From Ectopseudomonas composti (lineage in GTDB: Bacteria; Pseudomonadota; Gammaproteobacteria; Pseudomonadales; Pseudomonadaceae): a stretch of 64,000 nt of DNA. The notes beneath the pieces are model-generated. The model was not told the origin of the DNA. It made no database searches and saw nothing but the letters and a program-made list of their open reading frames with translations. Below, one piece after another: positions 7,447 to 15,657 of the stretch. Position numbers and translations under genes: made by a program. The stretch lies in the NCBI RefSeq assembly GCF_900115475.1, contig NZ_FOWP01000015.1:68891-132890 (forward strand), written 5' to 3'. Position 1 is the stretch's first letter; every line of letters starts with the position of its first letter.

Positions 7447-9396
7447 ATGTTCAAGCCTGCCGCACGCTTTTTCGCCAACCTTGCCGTGGGCAAGAAACTC
7501 TTCATCGGTTTCGGCCTGGTGCTGTTGCTCACCGCTGCCATGACCGGTAGTGGATACCTGGCCGTTCAGGCGGTGCTGCATGGGCATGAGCAGGTGGGGG
7601 AATTGGCGCAGGTGAACCAGGAGATCCTTCAGGCGCGTCGCCTGGAGCGCAATTTCGCCATCGAGCAGACCCCGGAAAGCGCTGCGCGTGTGCGCGACAG
7701 TCTGCTTCAGGTGCAGAACATGCTGGAGCACCTGGGCAAGGATGCGGCCGAAAACACGCGGGTGCAGACCATGCAGCAGGCCACCGCCGAGTACCTGAAG
7801 CAGTTCGACAACTATGTCGAGCAGCAAGGCAAGGCTCGTGAGGCTCGTCAGGACATGCGCACCGCTGCCGGTGAAACCCGTGATCAGTTCGAGGTGATCG
7901 AGCTGGATATGTACGACGCGGTGCGTGAACTGCGCCTGCAGGGCGACCGCCTGCGAGGCAGCGACCCGCTGACCCTGGCGGAAACCGCATCCGGCCTGAG
8001 CAAGCGCATGCTCGACCTGCGTGGCCAGGAAAGCCTGTACATCATCGATAGCTCGCCCGAAGCGCTGGAGGAGTGGGAGTACATCAGCGAAGACCTGCAA
8101 ACCGTCGCTCGCAGCCTGACCGTCTGGCTCAACGATGATCAGAAGGCAGCCATCGAAACCGCGTTGCAAGCGCTGACCCTGTACCAGCGCTCCTTCCTCT
8201 ACTACCAGCAACTGCGCGAGCAGAACCAGGCCACCGAGAAGGCCATGATCGAGCGCGCGCGCTCGGTCGTCGATCTGGCTGAGTCGGCCCAGGCCAGTGC
8301 CGAAACCCAGATGCTCGCCGATACCCAGCGTGCGCTGGTGATGCTCGGCATCATGGGGTTGGCTGCCGTGGTGCTGGGCCTGTGCGCGTCGCTGGTGATC
8401 ACCCGCCTGATCGTCGCGCCGCTGCGTCAGACCGTGACCTTCGCCCAGCGCATTGCCGCGGGCGATCTCAGCCAGGACATCCCGCAGGAGCGCCGCGACG
8501 AAGTCGGGCAACTGCTCGCTGCGATGCAGGACATGACCGTCAGCCTGCGCAATCTGGTCAGCCGCATTGGTGGTGGCGTCGGACAGATCGCTGCGGCGGC
8601 CGAGCAGCTGTCCGCGATCACCGCGCAAACCAGCGCCGGTGTGCAGACGCAGAAACTGGAAACCGAACAGACCGCCACCGCCATGCACCAGATGGCCGCT
8701 ACCGTGCAGGAAGTGGCACAGAACGCCGAGCAGGCTTCGCTGGCTGCGCGTGATGCCGATCTGGAGGCGCAGCAGGGCAATCGCGTGGTGCAGCAAGCAG
8801 TTGATCAGATCGACAGCCTGGCCAGCGAAGTGGAGCAATCGGCCAAGGCCATTGCCGATCTGAACCAGGAAAGCGCGCGTATCGGCAGTGTGCTGGAGGT
8901 GATTCGCAACGTTGCCGAGCAGACCAACCTGCTGGCACTCAACGCGGCCATCGAAGCGGCGCGCGCCGGTGAGCAGGGCCGTGGTTTTGCCGTGGTCGCC
9001 GACGAGGTGCGAGCGTTGGCCAAGCGCGCTCAGGAGAGCACCGAGGAGATCGAGAGCCTGATCGCCGGCCTGCAGCGCATGGCCAAAGGCGCCGTGCAGC
9101 AGATGGACAGCAGCCGCGACCTGACCCGTCGCACCGTCGAGTTGGCCGGTGAAGCCGGCGATGCGCTGGGCCGTATCACCCAGGCGGTGAGTACCATCGA
9201 GCAGATGAACCAGCAGATCGCCGCTGCCGCCGAGGAGCAGAGCGCGGTGGCCGAAGCGATCAACGAAAGCGTCACCCGCGTGCGCGACATCGGTGAGCAG
9301 AGCGCTACCGCCAGTGAGCAGACCGCCGCGTCCAGCGCCGAGCTGGCTCGCCTGGGCGTGGAACTGCAGGGCCTGGTGCGGCAGTTCCGTACCTGA
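7447..9396 (+). CDS. Methyl-accepting chemotaxis protein with helical bimodular-type sensor domain
   Basis: A 649-residue transmembrane chemoreceptor. TM1 is near residues 19-40. A long, almost all-helical periplasmic region of about 255 residues suggests a HBM (McpS-like) sensor, a type known to bind organic acids. TM2 lies around 298-320, then a HAMP domain and the cytoplasmic signalling hairpin whose tip reads 'EQTNLLALNAAIEAARAGEQ'. No CheR-binding pentapeptide is present at the C-terminus ('VRQFRT'). The ATG is preceded by 'CTGGAG'; an in-frame codon at 7378 has no ribosome site. The ligand cannot be read from sequence. Confidence 0.93.
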   Translation: MFKPAARFFANLAVGKKLFIGFGLVLLLTAAMTGSGYLAVQAVLHGHEQVGELAQVNQEILQARRLERNFAIEQTPESAARVRDSLLQVQNMLEHLGKDAAENTRVQTMQQATAEYLKQFDNYVEQQGKAREARQDMRTAAGETRDQFEVIELDMYDAVRELRLQGDRLRGSDPLTLAETASGLSKRMLDLRGQESLYIIDSSPEALEEWEYISEDLQTVARSLTVWLNDDQKAAIETALQALTLYQRSFLYYQQLREQNQATEKAMIERARSVVDLAESAQASAETQMLADTQRALVMLGIMGLAAVVLGLCASLVITRLIVAPLRQTVTFAQRIAAGDLSQDIPQERRDEVGQLLAAMQDMTVSLRNLVSRIGGGVGQIAAAAEQLSAITAQTSAGVQTQKLETEQTATAMHQMAATVQEVAQNAEQASLAARDADLEAQQGNRVVQQAVDQIDSLASEVEQSAKAIADLNQESARIGSVLEVIRNVAEQTNLLALNAAIEAARAGEQGRGFAVVADEVRALAKRAQESTEEIESLIAGLQRMAKGAVQQMDSSRDLTRRTVELAGEAGDALGRITQAVSTIEQMNQQIAAAAEEQSAVAEAINESVTRVRDIGEQSATASEQTAASSAELARLGVELQGLVRQFRT

Positions 9397-9413
9397 GCCT
9401 GGTCGATGCAGAA

Positions 9414-9436
9414 CGTAGGGTGCGCTGTGCGCACCA
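9414..9436. repeat. Short palindromic repeat, GTAGGGTGCGC family
   Basis: 'CGTAGGGTGCGCTGTGCGCA' plus three bases is the inverted form of the copies at 3834 and 44849. It lies 18 bases after the chemoreceptor stop in the convergent gap with the VOC gene. Confidence 0.65.
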
Positions 9437-9492
9437 GCACCTACTGAGCATTTTAGTGCAAGCGCTCTTCACGGCACCCTGCAGGTTCAGGC

Positions 9493-9903
9493 TCAGGCCG
9501 GGCTGAAACGCTGGCCCGATATTGCCGGATGGTAGAGCGGCTGGATCTTGTTGCCGGCCGGGTCCAGCAGGTGAAAGCTGCGTGCGCCGTCGCCATGGTC
9601 GAAGGGACGATCCAGCAATGTCACCCCGCTAGCCTTGAGGTATTGGTACCAGGCATCCAGCTCCTTGACGCTGTCGACGATGAAACCGTAGTGATCGACC
9701 AGTGGTACGCCGTGGCTCTCGGCATAGGCGCGGCCGAGCGAGAGGTTGTCATTGCCGCAAGTAAGGTAGACCAGGTCTTCGTTGGCGCGGTGTAGCAGCT
9801 GCATGCCCAGCACATCCACATAAAAGCGTTCGCACGCTTCCAGATTGGGTACCAGCAGAGCCAGGTGGCGCAGGCCGTTGAGGCGAGATGGGCGTTCGAG
9901 CAT
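9493..9903 (-). CDS. VOC (glyoxalase/dioxygenase superfamily) protein
   Basis: A 136-residue single-module vicinal-oxygen-chelate protein. It shows the beta-alpha-beta-beta-beta repeats 'LRHLALLVPNLEACERFYVD' and 'DHYGFIVDSVKELDAWYQYL', then 'FHLLDPAGNKIQPLYHP'. Candidate metal ligands are the His of 'RHLAL' and the His of 'DHYGF'. The position that is usually Glu near the C-terminus is Gln ('NKIQP'). It is divergent from the ABM gene at 9965 and may share its control. Substrate unknown. Confidence 0.82.
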   Translation of the reverse strand: MLERPSRLNGLRHLALLVPNLEACERFYVDVLGMQLLHRANEDLVYLTCGNDNLSLGRAYAESHGVPLVDHYGFIVDSVKELDAWYQYLKASGVTLLDRPFDHGDGARSFHLLDPAGNKIQPLYHPAISGQRFSPA

Positions 9904-9920
9904 CTTTTCAAACTCCGTTA

Positions 9921-9928
9921 TGTATACA
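9921..9928. promoter_or_regulatory. Possible operator TGTATACA in the VOC/ABM divergent promoter
   Basis: A perfect 8-bp palindrome lies in the AT-rich 61-bp gap between two divergent genes. TGTATACA-type cores are common in GntR-family operators, but no such regulator is seen nearby, so this is tentative. Confidence 0.3.
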
Positions 9929-9964
9929 ATTATTTTTCAAATATAAAACATAATGGAGGTTGTC

Positions 9965-10267
9965 GTGTACGTACTATTACTCAGAACCCAACTCAAACCG
10001 GGTAGTTTCGAGGCGTTTATGGACGCCATGCAGGTCAACGCCGCCGCTTCGGTGCGCGACGAACCGGGCTGTCTGACCTTCGACGTGATGCGTGACCGCA
10101 GCGACGCCGATCTGGTCTGGCTGTACGAGGTGTACGTCGACGAGGCGGCCTTCGAGGCGCACACGCAAACCGCGCATTTCCTCGCCAGCCGGCCGCTGGT
10201 GGAGCCGCTGATCGAGCGTCAGGACGCCATCGAAGCTGACATGCTGGCGCTCAATCCGTCGCGTTGA
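9965..10267 (+). CDS. Putative quinol monooxygenase (ABM family)
   Basis: A 100-residue ABM/YgiN-like protein: 'YVLLLRTQLKPGSFEAFMDA', then 'EPGCLTFDVMRD' and 'YEVYVDEAAFEAHTQTAHF'. The His in the last motif is conserved in this family. I select the GTG at 9965 because 'ATGGAGG' precedes it by about 6 bases. An ATG at 9953 overlaps that ribosome site and would add only four residues. It is divergent from the VOC gene and convergent with rhlG. Confidence 0.8.
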   Translation: MYVLLLRTQLKPGSFEAFMDAMQVNAAASVRDEPGCLTFDVMRDRSDADLVWLYEVYVDEAAFEAHTQTAHFLASRPLVEPLIERQDAIEADMLALNPSR

Positions 10268-10309
10268 AGGCCCACCTCCCGCAGGGTGGGCCAAGCACAG
10301 CGCTGCAGT

Positions 10310-11083
10310 TCAGCCCAGGTGAAAGCCGCCGTCGATGGGGATGATGGCGCCTGTCATATAGGCGCCGGCGCTGCCAGCCAGGCTCAGGGCCAAGGCGGCC
10401 ATTTCTGCTTCACGGCCCCAGCGTTTCATCGGAATCACTGCCGTATCGGCGGCCAGCGCGGCTTCGTCCTCAGCGATGAAACGGGTCATCTTGCTCGGGA
10501 AGCGCCCTGGGGCGATCACGTTGACGTTGATGTGTTCGCCGACCAGCTCCTTGGCCAACATGCGCGACAGTTGATGCAGCGCCGCCTTGCTTGGCCCGTA
10601 GGCATAGGCTTGTTCACCCATGGCGCTGATGCCAGCCACCGAACCGATATTGATCACCCGCGCCGGGTAGTCCGTCGAGCCGGCCTTGCGCAGCAGCGGC
10701 AGCAACTGCTGGATACAGCCGAACACCGAGGTGACGTTGAGCTGCATGACCTTTTCCCAGCCCTTGGCCGGGTAGCTCTCCAGCGGTGCGCCCCAGGTGG
10801 TACCGGCGTTGTTGACCAGAATGTCCAGGCGCTCGATACGCTCGCCCAGCTCGCGCGCCAGCGCCTGCACGCCTTCCTCGCTGGCCAGGTTGGCGGCGAT
10901 ACCGCTGCACTGGCCCAGTGCCGAGAGTTCAGCGGCGGTCTGCGCACAGGCTTCGCCATCGCGCGCGCAGACATAGACGTGGGCGCCGGCTTCGACGAAG
11001 GCCTTGGCGATCATCAGGCCGATGCCGCGGGTGCCGCCAGTAACCAGAGCAGTGCGCCCGGCAAGGGAAAAGTAGGGATGCAT
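10310..11083 (-). CDS. rhlG: NADPH-dependent beta-ketoacyl reductase RhlG-like (SDR family)
   Basis: A 257-residue short-chain dehydrogenase/reductase. The cofactor motif is 'TGGTRGIG' (about 15-22), followed by 'NNAG' and the catalytic Ser...Tyr-x-x-x-Lys set ('INIGSVAGIS', 'YAYGPSKAALHQLSRM'). From memory the sequence is very close to P. aeruginosa RhlG along its whole length, including the 'MHPYFSLAGR' start. RhlG was first linked to the 3-hydroxyacyl part of rhamnolipids or PHA, a role since questioned. No rhamnolipid genes lie nearby, so the physiological role is open. Confidence 0.87.
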   Translation of the reverse strand: MHPYFSLAGRTALVTGGTRGIGLMIAKAFVEAGAHVYVCARDGEACAQTAAELSALGQCSGIAANLASEEGVQALARELGERIERLDILVNNAGTTWGAPLESYPAKGWEKVMQLNVTSVFGCIQQLLPLLRKAGSTDYPARVINIGSVAGISAMGEQAYAYGPSKAALHQLSRMLAKELVGEHINVNVIAPGRFPSKMTRFIAEDEAALAADTAVIPMKRWGREAEMAALALSLAGSAGAYMTGAIIPIDGGFHLG

Positions 11084-11252
11084 GGAAAGGCCTCGCGAGA
11101 TGGTGAGGGCTTCACCCTAGGGCCTGGCAGCGGGGAATGCAGGCATCATTGTCGGCCGAAATGACGCCTCATGCGTTTTCTCTGGTCACGGCTGCAGCCC
11201 CGCGGAATCAGCGCCCTGTGAGGGCTTTGCTCATGCAGAGGCTCTCGCGCTT

Positions 11253-11278
11253 TGTGGGAGGGGCTTTAGTCGCGACTC
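11253..11278. repeat. Single REP-like element overlapping the trmO 3' end
   Basis: 'TTGTGGGAGGGGCTTTAGTC' followed by 'GCGA' resembles one arm of the REP pair at 16719. The stop codon and last residues of trmO lie inside it, so the repeat supplies the C-terminus. Confidence 0.55.
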
Positions 11279-11967
11279 GCCATCTGCACATCCAGCACCC
11301 GGATGCGCCCCAGCTCGGGGTAGTGCCAGTGAACGTCCAGATCCCAGAACCGCGCGCCATAGCGTCGTTCCGGCTCCGGCTGTTGATAGGCCGGACGTGG
11401 GTCCTGCGCCAGGCACTGTTCGATCAGCTCCACCAGCGGCTCGCTCAGGCGTTGCGCGTGCTGGTGCGCAGACGACAATGCATCGCCATGCCAATCCACC
11501 GGGATCAGCCGTGGCGCGGCATCGGCCATGGTGTTATGCGCATCGCTGACGCAATCGGCATAGGGCACGTAAGGCTTGATATCCAGCACCGGCGTGCCGT
11601 CGAGTAGGTCGATGCCGGACAGGTGCAGCCGTCCCGGTTCGACCTTGTCCAGGCGCACCACCGATTGGCCGATGCCATTAGGGCGGTGGGTGGCGCGGGT
11701 GCTGAATACGCCAACCGACTGGTTACCGCCCAGGCGGGGTGGGCGCACCTTGAGGCGTGGTTTGTCTTCCAGTGTCTGGTGAAACAGAAACAGCAGCCAG
11801 ACATGGCTGACCTGCTCCAGCCCCTGCACCGCCTCGCCCTGATCGAAAGGTGGCAGCAACTCCAGTATCCCGCGCGCGGCCGGCGCCAGGTGCGGCTGGC
11901 GGGGGATGGCGAATTTTTCCTTGAAGCAGGAGCGCACGATACCGACAGGCGAAACCAGATGCTGCAT
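11266..11967 (-). CDS. trmO: tRNA (N6-threonylcarbamoyladenosine-37-N6)-methyltransferase TrmO
   Basis: A 233-residue TsaA/TrmO-type SAM-dependent methyltransferase that methylates t6A37 of tRNA. Family hallmarks are the beginning 'PVGIVRSCFKEKFAIPRQP', 'RGILELLPPFDQGEAVQGLE', 'VFSTRATHRPNGIGQSVVRL' and 'DGTPVLDIKPYVPYAD'. Its length fits the Escherichia coli enzyme. The final residues Ser-Arg-Asp and the stop derive from a REP-like sequence. Confidence 0.92.
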   Translation of the reverse strand: MQHLVSPVGIVRSCFKEKFAIPRQPHLAPAARGILELLPPFDQGEAVQGLEQVSHVWLLFLFHQTLEDKPRLKVRPPRLGGNQSVGVFSTRATHRPNGIGQSVVRLDKVEPGRLHLSGIDLLDGTPVLDIKPYVPYADCVSDAHNTMADAAPRLIPVDWHGDALSSAHQHAQRLSEPLVELIEQCLAQDPRPAYQQPEPERRYGARFWDLDVHWHYPELGRIRVLDVQMASRD

Positions 11968-11976
11968 GGCGTTCTC

Positions 11977-12183
11977 TTAGCGGCTGCGCACAGGCGCGTC
12001 GTGCGCGACCCGGCAACCGGCATCACGGAACGGGCCGGTGAAGCGAATCCAGCCGTCACCAGGGCTGACCTGGGCGCATGTCAGGTGACCGTCGACCTTG
12101 CTCTGCCAGAGAAAGAAGGGGGCTGGCGCGGCGAGGGCAGAGAGGCTCAGGGCGAGCAGGATGGTAAGAAGCAGGGGGCGCAT
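11977..12183 (-). CDS. Small exported hypothetical protein
   Basis: 68 residues with a clear signal peptide ('MRPLLLTILLALSLSALAA', probable cleavage after residue 19) and a short mature part with two Cys ('LTCAQVSPGDGW', 'DAGCRV') that could form a periplasmic disulfide. It lies 9 bases upstream of trmO on the same strand and may be co-transcribed. I do not recognise a family. Confidence 0.6.
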   Translation of the reverse strand: MRPLLLTILLALSLSALAAPAPFFLWQSKVDGHLTCAQVSPGDGWIRFTGPFRDAGCRVAHDAPVRSR

Positions 12184-12248
12184 GATGCCGATCTCCTGTG
12201 CGTGAGAAGTGAACCTAACATGGAAGCGCGAGGGCAGAGCCTCAGCGG

Positions 12249-12301
12249 GTAGGGCGGGTGCAACCCGCCGGGTGGGCTATGGCGCGTTGCACCCGCCCTA
12301 C
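12249..12301. repeat. Inverted repeat with perfect 16-bp arms (GTAGGGCGGGTGCAAC)
   Basis: 12249-12264 and 12286-12301 are exact reverse complements with a 21-base spacer that itself contains 'CCCGCCGGGTGGG'. It is intergenic, between the small exported protein and the pseudouridine-synthase-like gene, and resembles a second REP doublet class. Confidence 0.85.
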
Positions 12302-12335
12302 GGCATTTGCAGGCCAAGCCTACTACAGCTCTGCT

Positions 12336-13046
12336 TCAGAATCGTTCCTTCTCGCCCAGATAGCGCCACTGCCCGGAAGGCAGCTTGGCCATGGGTACGC
12401 CGCCGATGCGGATGCGCTTCATGCTCAGCACTTTCAGGCCCAGCGCCGTGCAGAGCTGCCGCAGCAGATCAGGGGCCGGATTCTTCAGGGCGAAGCGTAG
12501 GCGCTGTTCGCTCTGCCAGCTGGCTTTGCAGGGCGGGAATTGCGTGCCCTTGTGCAGCCAGCCCTTCTTCAAGCGTTCCAGTGCGCTGGCGGCTACCTCG
12601 CCGGCAACCTCGACCAGGTATTCCTGTTCCAGCTTGGCAGCGTCCTCGCGCAGCTTGCGTTGTGTGCGCCAGTCCTGGCTGAGCACTATCAGGCCGCTGG
12701 CACCGGTCTGCAGCGGCAGGCTCTGCTCCTGGCGCAGGAAGTGGCCATGTAGGATGCGCTGGGCGTGCGGGTCTTCTTCCCAGTGTCGTTCACGCACCAG
12801 CAGGTGCTGCAACTGTGCGGCGTTACAGCCAGTCGCACCATGCACCAACAGGGTGACCGGCTCTACCGCTGCAAGCGTGGCATCTGGATGTAGCTCGACA
12901 CGCTGGCCCTCGACTTTGAATTGCGGCGCCTCGACCACCTGGCCGTCCACCGTCACCCAGCCGCCGGTGATGTACAGATCGGCCTCGCGGCGCGAGCAGC
13001 CGAACAGTTCGATGACGCGTTTGGACAGGCGGGTGGATTCGCTCAT
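12336..13046 (-). CDS. RsuA/RluF-family pseudouridine synthase homologue, catalytic residues degenerate
   Basis: A 236-residue protein with an N-terminal S4 RNA-binding domain ('LSKRVIELFGCSRREADLYI') and an RsuA/RluF-like C-terminal domain ('EQEYLVEVAGEV', 'KVLSMKRIRIGGV'). Compared with the family motif G-R-L-D-x-x-S-x-G-L, this protein reads 'LPLQTGASGLIVLS': the catalytic Asp is Gln113. The usual 'NKPxG' and 'NRQIRRM' motifs are also lost. It probably binds rRNA without modifying it, or acts otherwise. I start at the ATG giving 'MSESTRLSK'; an ATG at 13073 has no ribosome site. Confidence 0.78.
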   Translation of the reverse strand: MSESTRLSKRVIELFGCSRREADLYITGGWVTVDGQVVEAPQFKVEGQRVELHPDATLAAVEPVTLLVHGATGCNAAQLQHLLVRERHWEEDPHAQRILHGHFLRQEQSLPLQTGASGLIVLSQDWRTQRKLREDAAKLEQEYLVEVAGEVAASALERLKKGWLHKGTQFPPCKASWQSEQRLRFALKNPAPDLLRQLCTALGLKVLSMKRIRIGGVPMAKLPSGQWRYLGEKERF

Positions 13047-13106
13047 GACGGCGCTCGACAAAAAGAAGGTCATTGTACCGGCAAGAAGCTGTGGTGCCGG
13101 GAAAGA

Positions 13107-13133
13107 AAAAGCCCCGCATGCTGCGGGGCTTTT
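13107..13133 (-). terminator. Terminator downstream of rimO
   Basis: AAAAGCCCCGC...GCGGGGCTTTT is a perfect stem flanked by A and T runs. Read on the minus strand it ends rimO with a T-rich tail. Confidence 0.85.
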
Positions 13134-13148
13134 CAGGGCGCAGGTTGG

Positions 13149-14471
13149 TCAGACCAACTCGCCCCACATGTCGTACTCGTCGGCATCAACGATGCGCACG
13201 CGCACCTTGTCGCCCGGTTTGACGTTGGGGGAGTCGATGAACACGCTTCCGTCGATCTCCGGGGCATCGGCCCAGGAGCGAGCTACGGCGCCTTCGCCGT
13301 CCACTTCGTCGATCAGCACGTCCATCTCCAGGCCGATCTTGGCCTGCAGGCGCGCAGAGCTGATCGCCTGCTGGTGCGCCATGAAGCGCTCCCAACGCTC
13401 CTGCTTTACGTCGTCAGGTACTACGTCCAGGCCCAGGTCGTTGGCGGGTGCGCCTTCGACCGGGGAGTACTGGAAGCAGCCGACGCGGTCGAGCTGGGCT
13501 TCGGTCAGCCAGTCCAGCAGATACTGGAAGTCTTCCTCGGTCTCGCCAGGGAAGCCGACGATGAAGGTGGAGCGAATGGTCAGCTCAGGGCAGATCTCAC
13601 GCCACTTCTTGATGCGCGCCAGGGTCTTGTCTTCGAAGGCCGGGCGCTTCATCGACTTGAGCACTTTCGGGCTGGCGTGCTGGAACGGGATGTCCAGGTA
13701 GGGCAGCAGTTTGCCGGCAGCCATCAGCGGGATAACGTCATCGACGTTGGGGTAGGGGTAGACGTAGTGCAGGCGCACCCACACGCCCATCGACGACAGC
13801 GCTTCGCACAGTTCGAGCATGCGCGTCTTCACTGGCTGGCCGTTCCAGAAGTCCAGCTTGTACTTCATATCGACGCCGTAGGCGCTGGTGTCCTGACTGA
13901 TCACCAGCAGCTCTTTCACGCCAGCCTTGACCAGGCGCTCGGCTTCGCTGAGCACATCGCCCACCGGACGGCTGACCAGTTTGCCGCGCATGGACGGGAT
14001 GATGCAGAAGCTGCAGGTATGGTTGCAGCCTTCGGAAATCTTCAGGTAGGCGTAGTGACGCGGAGTGAGCTTGATGCCCTGCGGCGGCACCAGGTCGATC
14101 AGCGGGTTGTGCTCGGTCTTCGGTGGGATGACTTCGTGTACGGCGTTGACCACCTGCTCATATTGCTGCGGGCCGGTGACGGCCAGCACGCTCGGGTGTA
14201 CGTCGCGAATGCTGTCTTCGGCCACACCCATGCAGCCGGTGACGATCACCTTGCCGTTCTCCGCCAGCGCCTCGCCGATGGCGTCCAGCGACTCGGCCTT
14301 GGCGCTGTCGATGAAGCCACAGGTATTGACCACCACCACGTCGGCATCCTGGTAGGTCGGTACGATCTCGTAGCCTTCCATGCGCAGTTGGGTCAGGATG
14401 CGTTCGGAGTCGACGGTTGCTTTCGGGCATCCGAGCGAGACGAAGCCGACTTTCGGGGTGGCGGTGGACAT
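13149..14471 (-). CDS. rimO: Ribosomal protein S12 methylthiotransferase RimO
   Basis: A 440-residue radical-SAM methylthiotransferase acting on a conserved Asp of ribosomal protein S12. Domain order is N-terminal UPF0004 ('KVGFVSLGCPKATVDSERIL'), radical SAM with the [4Fe-4S] motif 'CNHTCSFC' (Cys149, Cys153, Cys156), and a C-terminal TRAM domain. Additional cluster Cys occur in 'LGCPK', 'NTCGFID' and 'TGCMG'. Length and motifs match the family. It is flanked by its own terminator and transcribed alone. Confidence 0.96.
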   Translation of the reverse strand: MSTATPKVGFVSLGCPKATVDSERILTQLRMEGYEIVPTYQDADVVVVNTCGFIDSAKAESLDAIGEALAENGKVIVTGCMGVAEDSIRDVHPSVLAVTGPQQYEQVVNAVHEVIPPKTEHNPLIDLVPPQGIKLTPRHYAYLKISEGCNHTCSFCIIPSMRGKLVSRPVGDVLSEAERLVKAGVKELLVISQDTSAYGVDMKYKLDFWNGQPVKTRMLELCEALSSMGVWVRLHYVYPYPNVDDVIPLMAAGKLLPYLDIPFQHASPKVLKSMKRPAFEDKTLARIKKWREICPELTIRSTFIVGFPGETEEDFQYLLDWLTEAQLDRVGCFQYSPVEGAPANDLGLDVVPDDVKQERWERFMAHQQAISSARLQAKIGLEMDVLIDEVDGEGAVARSWADAPEIDGSVFIDSPNVKPGDKVRVRIVDADEYDMWGELV

Positions 14472-14568
14472 GCGGGCTAACCTCTAACGGGCGCCTCGTG
14501 GGCGCCTCTGATCAAAAAGTGCGCAATTCTAGCGGCGGTTCGGGCACTTGACCAGAGGCGTCGTCACC

Positions 14569-15117
14569 TCAATTGCGCCCCGGCAGCATGCGAGTGAGGG
14601 TGTTATCGCGCGCTACGTAATGGTGGTACAGGCCGGCGACCGCGTGCAGGCCGATCAGCCAGTAACCGGCGGTACCGGCTAGCTCGTGCAGTTCCTTGAT
14701 CTGCCCGGCCAGTTCCTTGTCCGGGCCGATCAGTGTCGGCAGCTCCAGACCAAAGAAGGGGATGGGCTTATCGGCGGCGCTGAGGATCAGCCAGCCGGCC
14801 AGCGGTGCGCCGATCATCAGGGCGTACAGGGCCAGGTGCATCAGCTTGGCGAGCAGGTTCTGCCAGCTTGGTGGCGCAGGTTCGATGGCCGGGGTTGGGC
14901 TGAGGGTGCGAGCCAGCAGGCGCAGCCAGACCAGTGCGAAGACGCTCAGGCCGAGCATGAAGTGCCACTGCTTGAGCAGCTCGCGGGTATCGCTACCTTT
15001 GGGGAAATTGCCCTTGAGTTCGATGCAGGCGTAGACGGCGGCGATCAGAATCAGCATCAGCCAGTGCAGGCCGATGGACAGACTCCCATAGCGTGGTGGG
15101 GTGTTCTTCCAGTTCAT
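14569..15117 (-). CDS. Cytochrome b561 family protein
   Basis: A 182-residue inner-membrane di-haem cytochrome of the bacterial CybB type, with four transmembrane helices. Candidate haem ligands are His in 'SIGLHWLML', 'KQWHFMLGL', 'LMHLALYA' and 'GLHAVAGLYHHY'. It probably moves electrons from the quinone pool. I use the ATG giving 'MNWKNTPPRY' because 'GAGGA' lies upstream; an upstream ATG at 15144 is less well supported. Confidence 0.9.
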   Translation of the reverse strand: MNWKNTPPRYGSLSIGLHWLMLILIAAVYACIELKGNFPKGSDTRELLKQWHFMLGLSVFALVWLRLLARTLSPTPAIEPAPPSWQNLLAKLMHLALYALMIGAPLAGWLILSAADKPIPFFGLELPTLIGPDKELAGQIKELHELAGTAGYWLIGLHAVAGLYHHYVARDNTLTRMLPGRN

Positions 15118-15215
15118 ACAGGCTTCCTCGGTAATGTCCTGCATCTGTGGCAGGTGTCTCCAGCATAGGCCCGCTTGGCTTATGTGAAGCTGAGGAAGAT
15201 CAATACTCGGAAACG

Positions 15216-15243
15216 AAAAAGGCCACTCGTTTGAGTGGCCTTT
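15216..15243 (-). terminator. Terminator of the downstream tRNA-fMet copy
   Basis: AAAGGCCACTC...GAGTGGCCTTT stem with A/T flanks. It is nearly identical to the terminator at 15408 after the other copy. Confidence 0.85.
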
Positions 15244-15252
15244 ATCTGAAGG

Positions 15253-15329
<77 letters not shown>

Positions 15330-15335
15330 GCGGCC

Positions 15336-15363
15336 ATTCTACTCAGGGAGAGAGTGTTGTCAA
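15336..15363 (-). promoter_or_regulatory. Sigma-70 promoter of tRNA-fMet copy 1
   Basis: On the minus strand TTGACA (15363-15358), a 16-base spacer and TAGAAT (15341-15336) end 7 bases before the tRNA 5' end. Confidence 0.8.
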
Positions 15364-15407
15364 TCGGTTTATTGCTTTTAATCGAAAATACTAATCGACC
15401 GGGCAAA

Positions 15408-15436
15408 CAAAAAGGCCACTCATTTGAGTGGCCTTT
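15408..15436 (-). terminator. Terminator of the upstream tRNA-fMet copy
   Basis: AAAAAGGCCACTCATTTGAG followed by TGGCCTTTT forms a strong stem with a T tail on the minus strand. It separates the two tRNA genes into independent units. Confidence 0.85.
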
Positions 15437-15444
15437 TCGGAAGG

Positions 15445-15521
<77 letters not shown>

Positions 15522-15527
15522 GCAGTC

Positions 15528-15555
15528 ATTCTACCGGCAGAGAGCCTTACGTCAA
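15528..15555 (-). promoter_or_regulatory. Sigma-70 promoter of tRNA-fMet copy 2
   Basis: On the minus strand TTGACG (15555-15550), 16 bases, then TAGAAT (15533-15528), with the same layout as copy 1. Confidence 0.8.
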
Positions 15556-15657
15556 CTACTATCTTCAAAAAACTGTTTTCAACTCAGATGGTTAGCCTCA
15601 AACAGCTGTTAGACTTCAGCGGGTTCGACCTGACCTGGCAAGGCTTTCGAGGGTGTT

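Noticed and set aside
12336..13046. Calling the RsuA/RluF homologue a pseudogene
   Set aside because: The frame is full length with conserved S4 and core motifs; the changed residues look like specialisation rather than decay.
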